Positions 9,276-18,580 of a stretch of DNA of 64,000 nt are shown in pieces (position 1 is the stretch's first letter; the number at the start of each line of letters is the position of its first letter). Position numbers and translations under genes: made by a program. Source of the DNA: Opitutia bacterium (GTDB lineage Bacteria > Verrucomicrobiota > Verrucomicrobiia > Opitutales > T3Sed10-336). The notes under the pieces were generated by a model. The model saw nothing but the letters and a program-made list of their open reading frames with translations. It was not told the origin of the DNA and searched no databases. The stretch spans positions 34,632 through 98,631 of the forward strand of contig PWMU01000179.1 in assembly GCA_003558065.1 (NCBI GenBank), written 5' to 3'.

Positions 9276-10724
9276 ATGAGCGACAACTCCTTACCCTCCG
9301 ATGACTTTGATCCGAGCATTCCGCCTCTGGAAAAGACCCTCCTGGGGTTCCTGGGGCTGTTGCTCGTCTTCCTCCCCTGGGCCCTCGGAACCATGCACGT
9401 ATGGAGCCAGGTCGCGGCGCTCGGAATCGCGGCGATCTGCTTCCTGCTCTCCATACTGCCCCGCGGAGGCGACCCGGTCACGCCGGGAATCATCAAACTG
9501 ATCCGTTTTCCCGTCTTCTACGCGGGCCTGCTTCTGCTGGCGTATGTCGCGATCCAGGGGTCGAACCCGGCCTGGAAGTACCTGGAACTGGCCGGACGCT
9601 GGTTCATGATCCCGATCGAAGGTCACATTTCCTGGCTTCCGACAGGGACTCAAACCGCCTTTGAAGCCGCGAATCCCTTCCGGTACCTGATCATTTTCGG
9701 CATTCCTTTCCTCGCTATCTGCGCCATCTGGTGCGGCTTGACTCGAAAGGAATCGGTTTACTTCATATTGATACTGCTCGTACTGAACGGCGTTGCGCTC
9801 GCGCTGCTCGGACTCGTGCAGATCTTCACCGGTGCGGAAAAGATCTTCTGGCTGATCGATCACCCCGCCAGTAACACCGTCGCCAGTTTCATCTACCGCA
9901 ATCACGCGGCCGCCTATTTCAACCTGATCATCGGGTTGAGCGGGGGAATGGCCCTGTACTACTTTCACGAAGGCCGGCTGATGCTGAGGCGTTCCGACCC
10001 CAGCGGAATCTTTTTATTCTTCGCGGTGGTGATTTTCATCATCGTGGTCCTGTCCCTGTCCCGCGCCGGCGTCGTTATGGCCACGGTAACTCTGCTCGGA
10101 CTGTTTTGCGTTTTTCTTTTCTTCGCCCTCTTTCAGAAGAGCACGGCTGCCAACAAATCGATAGCCGTGTCGATCATGGCGATGGTCGTCGGGTTCGGGG
10201 GCTATGTCGCCGGCCGGATCGACTATGATGCCCTGATCGGCCGATTCGACCGGATGTCTCGGGTCGACGACTTCGCGTGGGACATCCGTTGGAGCGCGAC
10301 GGTTTCGACGGCTCAGATGTTCGCGGACAACTGGCTTTACGGGTGGGGAGCGGGCAGCTTCAGGTGGATGTTCCCCGCCTACATGGACCGCGAGTCCGGA
10401 CACGAGGCCTTCCAGGGCGAGCGCCTCTGGGAGTTCGCCCACAACGACCTGATCCAGTTTCCAGCGGAGCTCGGCGTCGTCGGAATGGCGATCGTCCTCT
10501 TCATACTCGGGTTCTATGGGTGGCAAATGGTCTCCCGCCAGGTCTACCGGAATCCCCTGATCTTTTTCATCCTGTTCAGCCTTGGCATCACTGTCCTGCA
10601 CAGCACGGTGGACTTCAATTTCCAGAACCCCGCCATCCTGACGACCTGGTGGGTCCTCCTGGCTCTGGCCACCCTCCTGGTCCGGATGGAACGGGTCTCG
10701 GAAAGGCGCCGAAGACGGCGATGA
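9276..10724 (+). CDS. O-antigen ligase family (Wzy_C) membrane protein
   Basis: 482 residues from ATG 9276, which gives a short acidic N-tail before the first membrane helix. At least ten hydrophobic segments are visible. The long periplasmic loop, about two thirds along, is typical of O-antigen ligase/polymerase proteins: LYGWGAGSFRWMFPAYM, then AHNDLIQFPAELGVVG, with the histidine in HND conserved across WaaL/Wzy families. The tail is very basic (ERRRRRR). Such proteins join or polymerise sugar chains at the periplasmic side of the inner membrane. The neighbouring RmlD-like gene fits a cell-surface sugar theme. Substrate unknown. Confidence 0.8.
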   Translation: MSDNSLPSDDFDPSIPPLEKTLLGFLGLLLVFLPWALGTMHVWSQVAALGIAAICFLLSILPRGGDPVTPGIIKLIRFPVFYAGLLLLAYVAIQGSNPAWKYLELAGRWFMIPIEGHISWLPTGTQTAFEAANPFRYLIIFGIPFLAICAIWCGLTRKESVYFILILLVLNGVALALLGLVQIFTGAEKIFWLIDHPASNTVASFIYRNHAAAYFNLIIGLSGGMALYYFHEGRLMLRRSDPSGIFLFFAVVIFIIVVLSLSRAGVVMATVTLLGLFCVFLFFALFQKSTAANKSIAVSIMAMVVGFGGYVAGRIDYDALIGRFDRMSRVDDFAWDIRWSATVSTAQMFADNWLYGWGAGSFRWMFPAYMDRESGHEAFQGERLWEFAHNDLIQFPAELGVVGMAIVLFILGFYGWQMVSRQVYRNPLIFFILFSLGITVLHSTVDFNFQNPAILTTWWVLLALATLLVRMERVSERRRRRR

Positions 10725-10793
10725 GGCGACGCTTTCGCTCGCTGAGCGACAAATTTCCTTGTTTCGCGAACTGAAAGTTTCGACAAAGGCAGG

Positions 10794-11714
10794 ATGCACA
10801 TCTTCCTGACCGGAATTACGGGATTGACGGGCAGTGCGTTTGCCCGGGCGGCAAAACGTCGCGGCCACACAATAACCGCCGTGGTTCACAGGACACCGAT
10901 TCCGGATGATATCGCCGCTGATCAGATCCTCGAGGGAGATCTCAGGAATCAGAACTGGGTCCTCCAGGAGGTGCTGGACAAATTCCCCCAGGTCCTCGTC
11001 AACGCGGCGGCGGTGTCGAGCCCCGCCGCCTGCGTCGCGGATCCCGAGACCTCCCAGGCCCTGAATGTCGACCTTCCCGCCCAATTGGCACAGCTGGCCC
11101 ACCACCTCAGCGCCCGGTTCCTCCATCTCTCATCGGATACGGTCTTCGACGGTGAGCGCGGCAACTACGCGCCGACGGACGAACCGGGTCCCACCACCCT
11201 TTACGGCTGGCAAAAGTTGGAGGCCGAGAAGGCCGTCATGAAAAACGCCCCGGACTTCGCCACCGTTCTCCGTCTTCCCCTCCTCAACGGCAACAGTCCC
11301 GCCGGCGACCGCAGCGTTCATGAAAAGCTTTTCGCCCGGTGGTCGCGCGGCGAAACCGTCCGGCTCCACGAAGACGAGCTCCGCCAGCCCTGTCTGGCCG
11401 ACAACGCCGCCGAAGTTCTGGTCGAACTCTGCGAACGAGAAGATTTTCATGGAATCCGCCATTGGGCGGGGGCCGAACCCGTGAGCCGGTGGGAACTGGG
11501 ACAACGGATTATCAAGCACTTCAACCTGCCTGAAAATCTCGTCGAAAGGGTATCCCGGCGTGACAGCGCGGAAGGACAAAATCGTCCGGCCGACCTGACC
11601 CTGAACTGCACGAGCCTGAAAGCCAAGTTAAGGACTCAACCCCAGTCCCTCGACGAGCAATTCGCCCCCCTCATCATCCCGCACGCCGCCCGGAAATGGT
11701 ACCATTCCCTCTAA
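10794..11714 (+). CDS. RmlD-like NAD(P)-dependent sugar-nucleotide reductase
   Basis: 306-residue extended short-chain dehydrogenase. The N-terminal nucleotide-binding motif is FLTGITGLTGSAF. A DTVFDGERGNY segment corresponds to the D(T/Y)VFDG motif of dTDP-4-dehydrorhamnose reductases, and the catalytic YxxxK appears as YGWQK. The C-terminal half (PCLADNAAEVLVELCER) matches the substrate domain of RmlD. Likely product: a deoxysugar for surface polysaccharide. No rmlA-C neighbours are present, so the dTDP-rhamnose assignment is tentative. It follows the O-antigen ligase-like gene by about 70 bases. Confidence 0.75.
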   Translation: MHIFLTGITGLTGSAFARAAKRRGHTITAVVHRTPIPDDIAADQILEGDLRNQNWVLQEVLDKFPQVLVNAAAVSSPAACVADPETSQALNVDLPAQLAQLAHHLSARFLHLSSDTVFDGERGNYAPTDEPGPTTLYGWQKLEAEKAVMKNAPDFATVLRLPLLNGNSPAGDRSVHEKLFARWSRGETVRLHEDELRQPCLADNAAEVLVELCEREDFHGIRHWAGAEPVSRWELGQRIIKHFNLPENLVERVSRRDSAEGQNRPADLTLNCTSLKAKLRTQPQSLDEQFAPLIIPHAARKWYHSL

Positions 11715-11784
11715 TCGGCAAGCACATGGAAACCACCCGCCAGGCCCGGCCGCCATTCACCCGGAAAACCGAAAGACGGCCGAC

Positions 11785-12495
11785 ATGAAATTCCATCTCC
11801 TGCCCGCCCGTACCGGTTCGGCCGCGGAAAACATGGCCGCCGATTTCCTGCTGCTCCAACGCTATCCCGAGCCGGAGGCGATCCGTTTCCGGCACTACGA
11901 CTGGCGGAACCCGGCTTTTACCTTCGGCTACAGCCAGAAGATCGCCCATATCCGCGAGCAGCTGCCCGAAACCGACGCGGAACTCTGCCGCCGGCCGACC
12001 GGTGGCGGTCTCGTGGATCACCGCAACGACTGGACCTACGCACTGGTGATCCCCCGCCGTCACCCGCTGTGCTCCGCACGGGCGGGGGAATCCTACCGGA
12101 TCGTTCATGAAGTCATCCGCGATACCCTGGCCGCCCGGGGACACCCGGTCGCGCTGCAGGAGCCTTCAAAGGAATCCAAACGGAAACGTCCCTCATCCAA
12201 CGGTGTCTGCTTCCGGAAAGCTGAAAATTACGATGTGATCCACCGCGAAACCGCCGCCAAGGTGGCCGGGGCCGCCCAGAAGCGCACCAGCAGGGGACTT
12301 CTCTTCCAGGGGTCCCTGGACCGCTCGTCGATCCCGGATTGTGCCTGGGAACACTTTTTCGACGACCTCCCGCGCAACCTGGCCTCCGCGGTCTCCGCGG
12401 AGCTCGTCGCCACCGGCTGGCCCGACCTTGAACCCGAGGAGGAAAGTTATCTCGTCGAGCAGTTCGCCTCGGGCGAGTGGCTGGAACGAAGGTGA
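11785..12495 (+). CDS. LipM-like octanoyltransferase / lipoate ligase family protein
   Basis: 236 residues with the biotin/lipoate ligase fold. RRPTGGGLVDH (about 69-79) is the family RRxxGGG motif. Residues 141-160 contain a cysteine in a VCF context (Cys142), then ENYDV and the lysine in AAKVAGAAQKR (Lys159). A cysteine at that place is what LipM-type octanoyl-ACP:GcvH transferases use as nucleophile, whereas LplA ligases lack it. I therefore favour transfer of octanoyl for lipoate synthesis, but ligase activity cannot be excluded. It ends 3 bases before the convergent RlmD-like gene. Confidence 0.7.
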   Translation: MKFHLLPARTGSAAENMAADFLLLQRYPEPEAIRFRHYDWRNPAFTFGYSQKIAHIREQLPETDAELCRRPTGGGLVDHRNDWTYALVIPRRHPLCSARAGESYRIVHEVIRDTLAARGHPVALQEPSKESKRKRPSSNGVCFRKAENYDVIHRETAAKVAGAAQKRTSRGLLFQGSLDRSSIPDCAWEHFFDDLPRNLASAVSAELVATGWPDLEPEEESYLVEQFASGEWLERR

Positions 12496-12498
12496 GTT

Positions 12499-13710
12499 TT
12501 ACCCTTTCTGCAGCGTCACCACGCATTCGAGGTGTTTGGTCTGGGGGAACAGGTCGAACGGCTGCACTTTTTCGATTCTGTAGCCGTGCTCGCGAAACGC
12601 CTTCAGGTCCCGGATCTGGGTGGCGGGGTTGCAGGAAACGTAGACCACCCTGCAGGGGCCGTAGTTGAAAAGCTGGCCCAGAAAACGTTCGTCGGAGCCC
12701 TTGCGCGGCGGATCGATGATGACCGCGGTCTCCCGGGGCGGAAAATCGATGCCGGAAAAGATGGAGGCGGCGTCGCCGAGCAGAAAATCGCAGTTCCCGA
12801 TGCCGTTGAGGAGGGCGTTCTCCCTGGCCCAGCGGATCGAGTTCTCGCTGATTTCGATTCCCGCCGCCCGCTCGACGTTCCCGGCCAGGCTCAAACAGAA
12901 CAACCCGGACCCGCAGTAGGCATCGATCAGAAAACGCATCCCGCCGAGCCCCGCCTCGCCCCGGACGTGTTCGATCAGTCGCTCCAGGATAAACGGATTG
13001 TTCTGAAAAAACTCGCCCGCCTGGAAACGGAACCGGAGCGGACCCACGTTTTCGGTGATGAGCGCCCGGGGATCCGTCACCACTCCCTCGGCCCCCTCGC
13101 GGAGCAAAAGCGTCGCCCCCTTGCGGTACCGCTCGATCCCGGCAATCACCCGGGAACGGATCTCCGGCAAGGCGCGATTGATGCCGTCCATGGCGATCGG
13201 ACACTGCTCCATGTCGACAATCCCCCGCCGCGAGCCGTGCGCCAGAAAGCCGATCGCCGGCGTCTCGCCCTCCCTGGGTTTCCGGAAATGGGGAGTCAGC
13301 TTGGACCGGTAGCCGTAGGTTCGAGGCGAGGGAATCACCGGCGCCACCTCGGCCTCGATGCCCGCCATTCGCTCGAGGAGCTCCGCCACCTGCCGGCGCT
13401 TCCAGGCCAACTGTTCGCCGTATTCAAGGTTCTGGTACTGGCATCCGCCGCAGGTTCCGAACAACGGACAGGCAGCTTCCACCCGGTGCGAAGAGGCGCG
13501 CAACACCTCGACCAGGTCGGCTTCCGAATAGTTACTGTGATTCCGGAAAACCCGGGCCCGGATCCGTTCCCCGGGCAGCGCGAACGGCACCATCACGACC
13601 CATCCGTCCGCCCGCCCGACTCCCTGTCCCCTGTTGGTGAGGGACGTGATTTCCAGCTCCAGCTCGTGGTGGTAGGAGAACGGGTGATCGTTGAATTTCT
13701 TTCGCCGCAT
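12499..13710 (-). CDS. TrmA/RlmD-family 23S rRNA m5U methyltransferase
   Basis: 403 residues from ATG 13710. An N-terminal TRAM domain (about 10-70, ITSLTNRGQGVGRADGW) is followed by an iron-sulphur site with the CPLFGTCGGCQYQ cysteines plus a later one in MEQCP. The SAM-binding Rossmann domain has DAYCGSGLFCLSLA. The catalytic cysteine is in VVYVSCNPAT and DPPRKGSDE is also present. This is the RumA/RlmCD type that methylates uridine in 23S rRNA using SAM; the target U cannot be predicted. It lies 10 bases downstream of a second RNA methyltransferase gene, suggesting a two-gene operon. Confidence 0.9.
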   Translation of the reverse strand: MRRKKFNDHPFSYHHELELEITSLTNRGQGVGRADGWVVMVPFALPGERIRARVFRNHSNYSEADLVEVLRASSHRVEAACPLFGTCGGCQYQNLEYGEQLAWKRRQVAELLERMAGIEAEVAPVIPSPRTYGYRSKLTPHFRKPREGETPAIGFLAHGSRRGIVDMEQCPIAMDGINRALPEIRSRVIAGIERYRKGATLLLREGAEGVVTDPRALITENVGPLRFRFQAGEFFQNNPFILERLIEHVRGEAGLGGMRFLIDAYCGSGLFCLSLAGNVERAAGIEISENSIRWARENALLNGIGNCDFLLGDAASIFSGIDFPPRETAVIIDPPRKGSDERFLGQLFNYGPCRVVYVSCNPATQIRDLKAFREHGYRIEKVQPFDLFPQTKHLECVVTLQKG

Positions 13711-13720
13711 AGTTCTAAAA

Positions 13721-14524
13721 TCATATCCCCCTCTGGCGGACCGCCTCAAAGAGCGTAATAATGGTCGCCATGGAGACATTGACCGAATCGGCCCGGCCGG
13801 CCATCGGGATGCGCACTTTCTCGTCGGCCTCCCGGAGCCACGCATCGCCCAGCCCGTACCGCTCGCTCCCCATGACGAGGGCCAGGGGGCCGCGCAGGTC
13901 GGCATCAGTGTAAAGCCGTTCAGCGGCGGGCGTTGTCGCCACGGTTCGGATACGTTTCTCTTTGAGAAAGCGGATGGCGGCGGACGTGTCGGCGACGGCG
14001 ACGGGCATCGAAAAGAGAACTCCTGTGGAGGCCCGCACCACGTTCGGGTTGAAGAGGTCGGTGACCGGATCGCAGAGCAGCACCGCATCGACCCCGGCGG
14101 CGTCGGCCCCGCGCAGGAGCGTGCCCAGGTTTCCCGGTTTTTCAATGCCTTCGGCCACCAGCACCAGAGGATCCGGCGGCAGTTCCAGTTCGTACGGTCC
14201 TTTTTCCCACTGAGGCGCAACCCCGAGCAGGCCGTCGGGACGTTCGCGGTAGGCGCATTTGGAAAAACTGTCGCGGGAAAGCCTGAACAAACTCGCTCCC
14301 GCGGCTTCCGCACGGCGAAGCAGGGCCTCCTCGTTGCTCCCCAGGAACCACTCGGGAGAAAAATAGACTTCCGCAACCGGAATCTTCGTTTCGAACGCCC
14401 GGAACAGCTCCCGGTAGCCCTCGATCAGAAACACCCCCTGCCGGTCGCGCTGGCGGCGTTCGCGCAGCTTGACCAGGTTCTTGACCCTCGGATTCCGCAG
14501 GCTGGTTATGGTCTCGATCGGCAT
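13721..14524 (-). CDS. SpoU/TrmH-family RNA 2'-O-methyltransferase
   Basis: 267 residues from ATG 14524; a longer frame reaches a TTG at 14596, but family similarity begins at IETITSLRNPRVKNL. An N-terminal RNA-binding domain precedes the SPOUT knot with its three motifs: EGIEKPGNLGTLLRGADAAG, PLALVMGSERYGLG, and RIPMAGRADSVNVSMA at the end, which forms the SAM pocket. Enzymes of this type methylate ribose 2'-OH in rRNA or tRNA; this one is nearest the 23S rRNA group by general pattern. It is upstream of the RlmD-like gene on the same strand. Confidence 0.9.
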   Translation of the reverse strand: MPIETITSLRNPRVKNLVKLRERRQRDRQGVFLIEGYRELFRAFETKIPVAEVYFSPEWFLGSNEEALLRRAEAAGASLFRLSRDSFSKCAYRERPDGLLGVAPQWEKGPYELELPPDPLVLVAEGIEKPGNLGTLLRGADAAGVDAVLLCDPVTDLFNPNVVRASTGVLFSMPVAVADTSAAIRFLKEKRIRTVATTPAAERLYTDADLRGPLALVMGSERYGLGDAWLREADEKVRIPMAGRADSVNVSMATIITLFEAVRQRGI

Positions 14525-14626
14525 TACGGCGAAGCCTTCACGGAAATCATAAACGGGCGGAAAAAGGAAGGGAAAATCGATCCCAGAAAGTCTCAAGGGT
14601 TTTCATACCTGCTGAGACAGCCTATC

Positions 14627-15682
14627 ATGTTCCCTCATTTCATGCGTGTGGATTATCTCATTATCGGTCAGGGTCTCGCCGGGACCGCACTCGCCACAGT
14701 GCTGATCGAGACCGGGAAGCGGGTGCTCGTGGTGGACGACGGGCACCTGTCGGCGGCTTCACGGGCCGCGGCGGGAATCATTAATCCGGTCACCGGCAAA
14801 CGGCTCGCCAAAAGCTGGAAGGCGGACCTCCTTCTGCCGTCGGCGCTGGAATTCTACCGCGAGTGGGAGGGCCGGCACGGGACAAAGGTATTTCACGCGC
14901 GCTCGGTCCTGCGGTTTCTGAGTCCCGAACAGGAGCGCCGCCACTGGCCGCGGAGGCTGGCCTCCGGGGAACTGGAAGGTTATTACTCGGAGGAACCGGC
15001 CGGCGTGGAGCCGTGGGTTCGGGCGACCGGAAAACCGGTCGAATTCCACCCGGCCGGGTATGTCGACACAGGCACGTTTCTCGCAGTGAGCGCCCGCGAG
15101 CTGGCGGGAAAAGGCAGCTTACGCCGGGAACCCTTTGACTGCGCGCAGCTCCGTATTGAGAATAACGGGGTTTGCTGGAGAGACGTGCGGGCAAAGAAAG
15201 TGATTTTCTGTGAGGGCTACAAAGCAGCGCGGAATCCCTACTTCGACTGGCTCCCGTTCACGTCCTCAAAAGGGGAAATCCTGACCCTGAACGCGCCGCG
15301 GATTCCCCCGACCAGGATTTTAAACAACGGGAAATGGCTGCTGCCAACCTCCGGCGGGGAAGTCCGGGTCGGAGCGACCTACGCATGGGATCGCCTGGAT
15401 GAACGGCCGACCGACACGGGGAAACGGGAGCTGCTCGGGGCCTACGAGACCCTGGTCAACCTGCCGCCTGAAGTAATCGACCACCGGGCGGGCGTCCGTT
15501 CCGCGGTCAAGGACACCAAACCCGTGATCGGCCTGCATCCGGGACACTCAGCGATCGGCATCTTCAACGGGCTCGGGTCCAAGGGTGTCCTGACCGCCCC
15601 CTGTTTCGCCCGCCAGTTCGCCGCCTACCTGGAAACCGGCGCCCCGCTGGACGACGAGGTCGACGTCCGGCGAAATTTCTGA
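14627..15682 (+). CDS. FAD-dependent oxidoreductase (DAO family)
   Basis: 351 residues. The Rossmann motif YLIIGQGLAGTALA starts at about residue 9, so either ATG 14627 or ATG 14642 (346 residues) could be the start; neither has a strong ribosome site. The FAD-binding aspartates in VLVVDDG, the glycine-rich C-terminal FAD contact GIFNGLGSKGVLTAP, and HRAGVRSAVKDTKPVIG place it in the D-amino-acid oxidase/glycine oxidase fold. Substrate unknown; no thiamine or tRNA-modification genes lie next to it. The upstream gene is divergent. Confidence 0.8.
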   Translation: MFPHFMRVDYLIIGQGLAGTALATVLIETGKRVLVVDDGHLSAASRAAAGIINPVTGKRLAKSWKADLLLPSALEFYREWEGRHGTKVFHARSVLRFLSPEQERRHWPRRLASGELEGYYSEEPAGVEPWVRATGKPVEFHPAGYVDTGTFLAVSARELAGKGSLRREPFDCAQLRIENNGVCWRDVRAKKVIFCEGYKAARNPYFDWLPFTSSKGEILTLNAPRIPPTRILNNGKWLLPTSGGEVRVGATYAWDRLDERPTDTGKRELLGAYETLVNLPPEVIDHRAGVRSAVKDTKPVIGLHPGHSAIGIFNGLGSKGVLTAPCFARQFAAYLETGAPLDDEVDVRRNF

Positions 15683-15685
15683 CGC

Positions 15686-15762
15686 CAGCAACCGGCGACT
15701 GACAAGGTACAGCTGCCGACTCCGATCCCCCGGTCTCCGATCCGGCAACCGACAACCAATCC
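15686..15762. repeat. Heptanucleotide tandem repeat, degenerate, 11 units
   Basis: Immediately after the stop of the FAD oxidoreductase the sequence divides cleanly into sevens: CAGCAAC, CGGCGAC, TGACAAG, GTACAGC, TGCCGAC, TCCGATC, CCCCGGT, CTCCGAT, CCGGCAA, CCGACAA, CCAATCC. Most units share C or A at fixed places, including a recurring CCGA core. It resembles the short tandemly repeated heptamers (STRR) known from cyanobacteria. It is non-coding and lies between two genes on the same strand. Confidence 0.5.
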
Positions 15763-15851
15763 CCCGCCCCTTCCGCGACGGCGGGAAAGGATCCCGGACT
15801 ATTCGACTTGCACCCTTGGCTATTCTCTGAGTTTTTCTCCTGATCGCAGGC

Positions 15852-17195
15852 ATGAACGACAGTGTATCCGGCAGTCCGCCCGCCCAGACGCAGAAGCTTT
15901 CGCTGGGAGTTATTTTCCTGACGCTCTTTATCGATCTCATCGGCTTTTCCATCATTTTCCCGCTGTTTCCGGGGATCCTGGATCATTATTTGGCGAAAGA
16001 GGGGGAAACCGGCCTGCTCGGGGCGCTCCTGTCCTTTCTGGAGGCCTTTGATCAGCCCGGGGAAGGAAGCGGCCATTTTACCGCGGTGCTTTTCGGCGGC
16101 GTGCTCGGGTCGGTCTACTCGTTCCTGCAGTTTCTGACCGCGCCCTGGTGGGGACGCCTTTCCGACCGTTACGGCCGGCGGACGATTCTCCTCTACACGG
16201 TCAGCGGGACGGTACTCAGCTACGTACTCTGGTTCTTCAGCGGTTCGTTTCTTGTCTTTATCCTGGCGCGTCTCCTCGGCGGGGCGATGGGCGGGAATCT
16301 GTCGGTGGCGTCGGCCGCGATTGCCGATGTCACCCCTCCCGACCGCCGGGCCAAAGGGATGGCTCTGGTCGGGGTGGCCTTCGGGCTCGGCTTTATCATG
16401 GGGCCGGTCATCGGCGGCCTCAGCGTCCACATCGACGTCCTCGCCCTCGCCCCGGGTCTGGCGGCGCTGGGGGTGAATCCGTTCTCCGGGGCGGCCCTGG
16501 TCGCCTTCGGCCTATCCGCGATCAATCTGGTGTGGGTGTACCTGCGCTTCCGCGAAACCCTCCCGCCCGACCGCCGCAGCGAGCATTTTTCGAAGCGCAG
16601 CCCCGGACAGATCTTCAAGGCCCGACTCCAGCCGGCCGTCCGGAAGGCCAACTGGGTGTTTTTCGTCTATATCCTCGCCTTCAGCGGCATGGAGTTCACC
16701 TTGACCTTTCTCGCCTGGCAGCGTTTCGAGTACGGACACCTGCAACTGGCTTACATCTTCGTCTACGTCGGATTCCTGATAGTCCTGACTCAGGGCCTGA
16801 TCGTGCGCAAGGCGGTGCCCTGGATCGGTGAAAAGGCGGTAGCCGTCTGGGGATTGGCTTTCGTCATGATCGGCCTTTTCGTCATCGGCTGGGCGCATAC
16901 CCCCGGCTGGCTGTACGGGGGGCTGACGTTCATGGCGGTGGGCTCGGGCCTGATCAATCCGGCCCTTTCGGCCCTCGTCTCCCTCTACGCCGCAGCGGAA
17001 AAGCAAGGGGAAACGATGGGGGTATTCCGGTCGCTCGGCTCCCTGGGACGGGCGATCGGCCCGATTCTTGCCAGTTTCGTGTTCTGGTGGTATGGATCGA
17101 CCGTTTCCTACGCGCTCGGAGCAGTGATGCTCCTTCTTCCCCTGGGCATTGCTTTCCTCCTGCCCCGGCCGGGCACGAACCAGGCTTCGGGGTAA
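15852..17195 (+). CDS. MFS transporter, DHA1 / TetA-like
   Basis: 447 residues with twelve predicted membrane segments. The loop between segments 2 and 3 holds the major-facilitator signature GRLSDRYGRRTILL. Segment 5 contains the antiporter-type motif GFIMGPVIGG seen in drug:H+ antiporters of the TetA group. An unusually long loop (about residues 45-85, LAKEGETGLLGALL onward) separates segments 1 and 2. Likely exports a small molecule with proton antiport; similarity to tetracycline exporters does not establish drug resistance. It converges on rsmB, 11 bases away. Confidence 0.85.
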   Translation: MNDSVSGSPPAQTQKLSLGVIFLTLFIDLIGFSIIFPLFPGILDHYLAKEGETGLLGALLSFLEAFDQPGEGSGHFTAVLFGGVLGSVYSFLQFLTAPWWGRLSDRYGRRTILLYTVSGTVLSYVLWFFSGSFLVFILARLLGGAMGGNLSVASAAIADVTPPDRRAKGMALVGVAFGLGFIMGPVIGGLSVHIDVLALAPGLAALGVNPFSGAALVAFGLSAINLVWVYLRFRETLPPDRRSEHFSKRSPGQIFKARLQPAVRKANWVFFVYILAFSGMEFTLTFLAWQRFEYGHLQLAYIFVYVGFLIVLTQGLIVRKAVPWIGEKAVAVWGLAFVMIGLFVIGWAHTPGWLYGGLTFMAVGSGLINPALSALVSLYAAAEKQGETMGVFRSLGSLGRAIGPILASFVFWWYGSTVSYALGAVMLLLPLGIAFLLPRPGTNQASG

Positions 17196-17206
17196 AGCTC
17201 TATCCC

Positions 17207-18520
17207 TTATCCCGCCGCTCTCCGGCGCAGGAGGAAGGCCCCGCCCCCGTCGTGCCCGGTTTTCCACGGAAAATGCTCCGTTGCCTTCTCCAGGACAAAC
17301 CGACCCCGGCTCTCCGCCGCAAAGGCCTCGGCGACCTCCCGGTTTTCCTCGGCCTCGACACTGCAGGTACTGTACACGATCCGGCCTTCGGGACGAACCA
17401 GACCCGCGGCGACCCGGAGCAAACGCAGCTGCAAAGCCGCCAGCTCGGCTATTTTCGGGGGCTCCAACAGCCAGCGGGCATCCACCCGGCGGCGAAACAC
17501 ACCTGTGTTTGAGCAGGGCGCATCGAGCAGCACCGCGTCGTAGGCGCCGGGGAGTCCGCGTTCTTCCAGAGCGTTCGAAGACGCCTCCAACAGGTCCATC
17601 CCGACCACCCGGGTCTCCCGGCTCCGGGGATACCGGCTGAGATTCTCCTTCAACCGCTCCAGCCGGCCTCCCGGGAGATCCAGACTGACCAGCGTCCCTC
17701 CCGCATCTCCTTTCCCAGCCACTTCGGCCAACCACAGGCTCTTTCCGCCGGGTGCCGCGCAAAGGTCGACAACCGACTCGCCGGCCTTCGGGGCCAGCAG
17801 CTCCGGCCCCAGCCGGGTCGACGGATCCTGGGAATAGCCCCGGCCCGCCTCCATCAACCGCTCCGCGATTTCCCGGCCGCCGCCGGGGACGCGGTAAAAT
17901 CCCGCCCACCGCGAAGCCTCCAGAATCCCGGCCTCGTCATCGGAAAGCTCGCCGAAAACCCGCAAGTACCAGGGCGCCGGCTCCTGGTTCCAGCGGAGAA
18001 GCTCCCGGGCCCGGTCCCACCCGAACGCGCCGATCCAGCGCGAAACCAGCCATTCCGGGTGGCTGTAGCGCAGCGCGAGCCCGCCGGAACCCCGGGCCTC
18101 CGCAGCCATGCGGGAGCCCAGGGTCTCCGGAAGCCGCCTGAGGACAGCGTTGACCAGGCGCACTTCCGGCGCCGTGACCAGCTCCTTGGCCCGCTCGACG
18201 GCGTGATGCACCACCAGGGGATCGGCTTGAGGGGCGCGTTCCCTCCCCTCCAGAAGCTCGAATCCGGCAACCATCAGCAACGCCCTGAGGCGGCCCCTGG
18301 GGAGCACCCGAACATTTTGTTTGATAGCCCACTCAATCAGCGTTACATTCCTTAAGACGCCAAAAAAAAGGTTCCGGCAGCGACGTCTCTCATTGTCGTG
18401 AAGACGACCGGTGGTTCTCTCCCAGAGACTATCGGCACGTTCATTCGTTTTCAGGAACTGATCCGTCAATTCAACGGCTTCGCACCACGCATTCGGCGTT
18501 TGTTTCTTTTTCCTTTTCAT
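17207..18520 (-). CDS. rsmB: 16S rRNA (cytosine-967-C5)-methyltransferase
   Basis: 437 residues, matching RsmB (about 430). The N-terminal NusB-like domain (about 15-150; RCRNLFFGVLRN, HAVERAKEL, VNAVLRRLPE) precedes a NOL1/NOP2/Sun catalytic domain. This contains the SAM site DLCAAPGGKSLWLAE and both catalytic cysteines: DAPCSNTGVFRRR and YSTCSVEAEEN. It methylates C967 of small-subunit rRNA in the E. coli numbering. It diverges from greA, with only 60 bases between the two start codons. Confidence 0.93.
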   Translation of the reverse strand: MKRKKKQTPNAWCEAVELTDQFLKTNERADSLWERTTGRLHDNERRRCRNLFFGVLRNVTLIEWAIKQNVRVLPRGRLRALLMVAGFELLEGRERAPQADPLVVHHAVERAKELVTAPEVRLVNAVLRRLPETLGSRMAAEARGSGGLALRYSHPEWLVSRWIGAFGWDRARELLRWNQEPAPWYLRVFGELSDDEAGILEASRWAGFYRVPGGGREIAERLMEAGRGYSQDPSTRLGPELLAPKAGESVVDLCAAPGGKSLWLAEVAGKGDAGGTLVSLDLPGGRLERLKENLSRYPRSRETRVVGMDLLEASSNALEERGLPGAYDAVLLDAPCSNTGVFRRRVDARWLLEPPKIAELAALQLRLLRVAAGLVRPEGRIVYSTCSVEAEENREVAEAFAAESRGRFVLEKATEHFPWKTGHDGGGAFLLRRRAAG

Positions 18521-18580
18521 CCAAGTGTAAAAGGTGACAGAATTATTGTTTACAATTCAATAAAACCTCTCAGATCCATT

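Noticed and set aside
16512..17909. 465-codon minus-strand frame over the MFS and rsmB genes
   Set aside because: Spans the junction of two convergent genes and reads as a shadow, with no domain.
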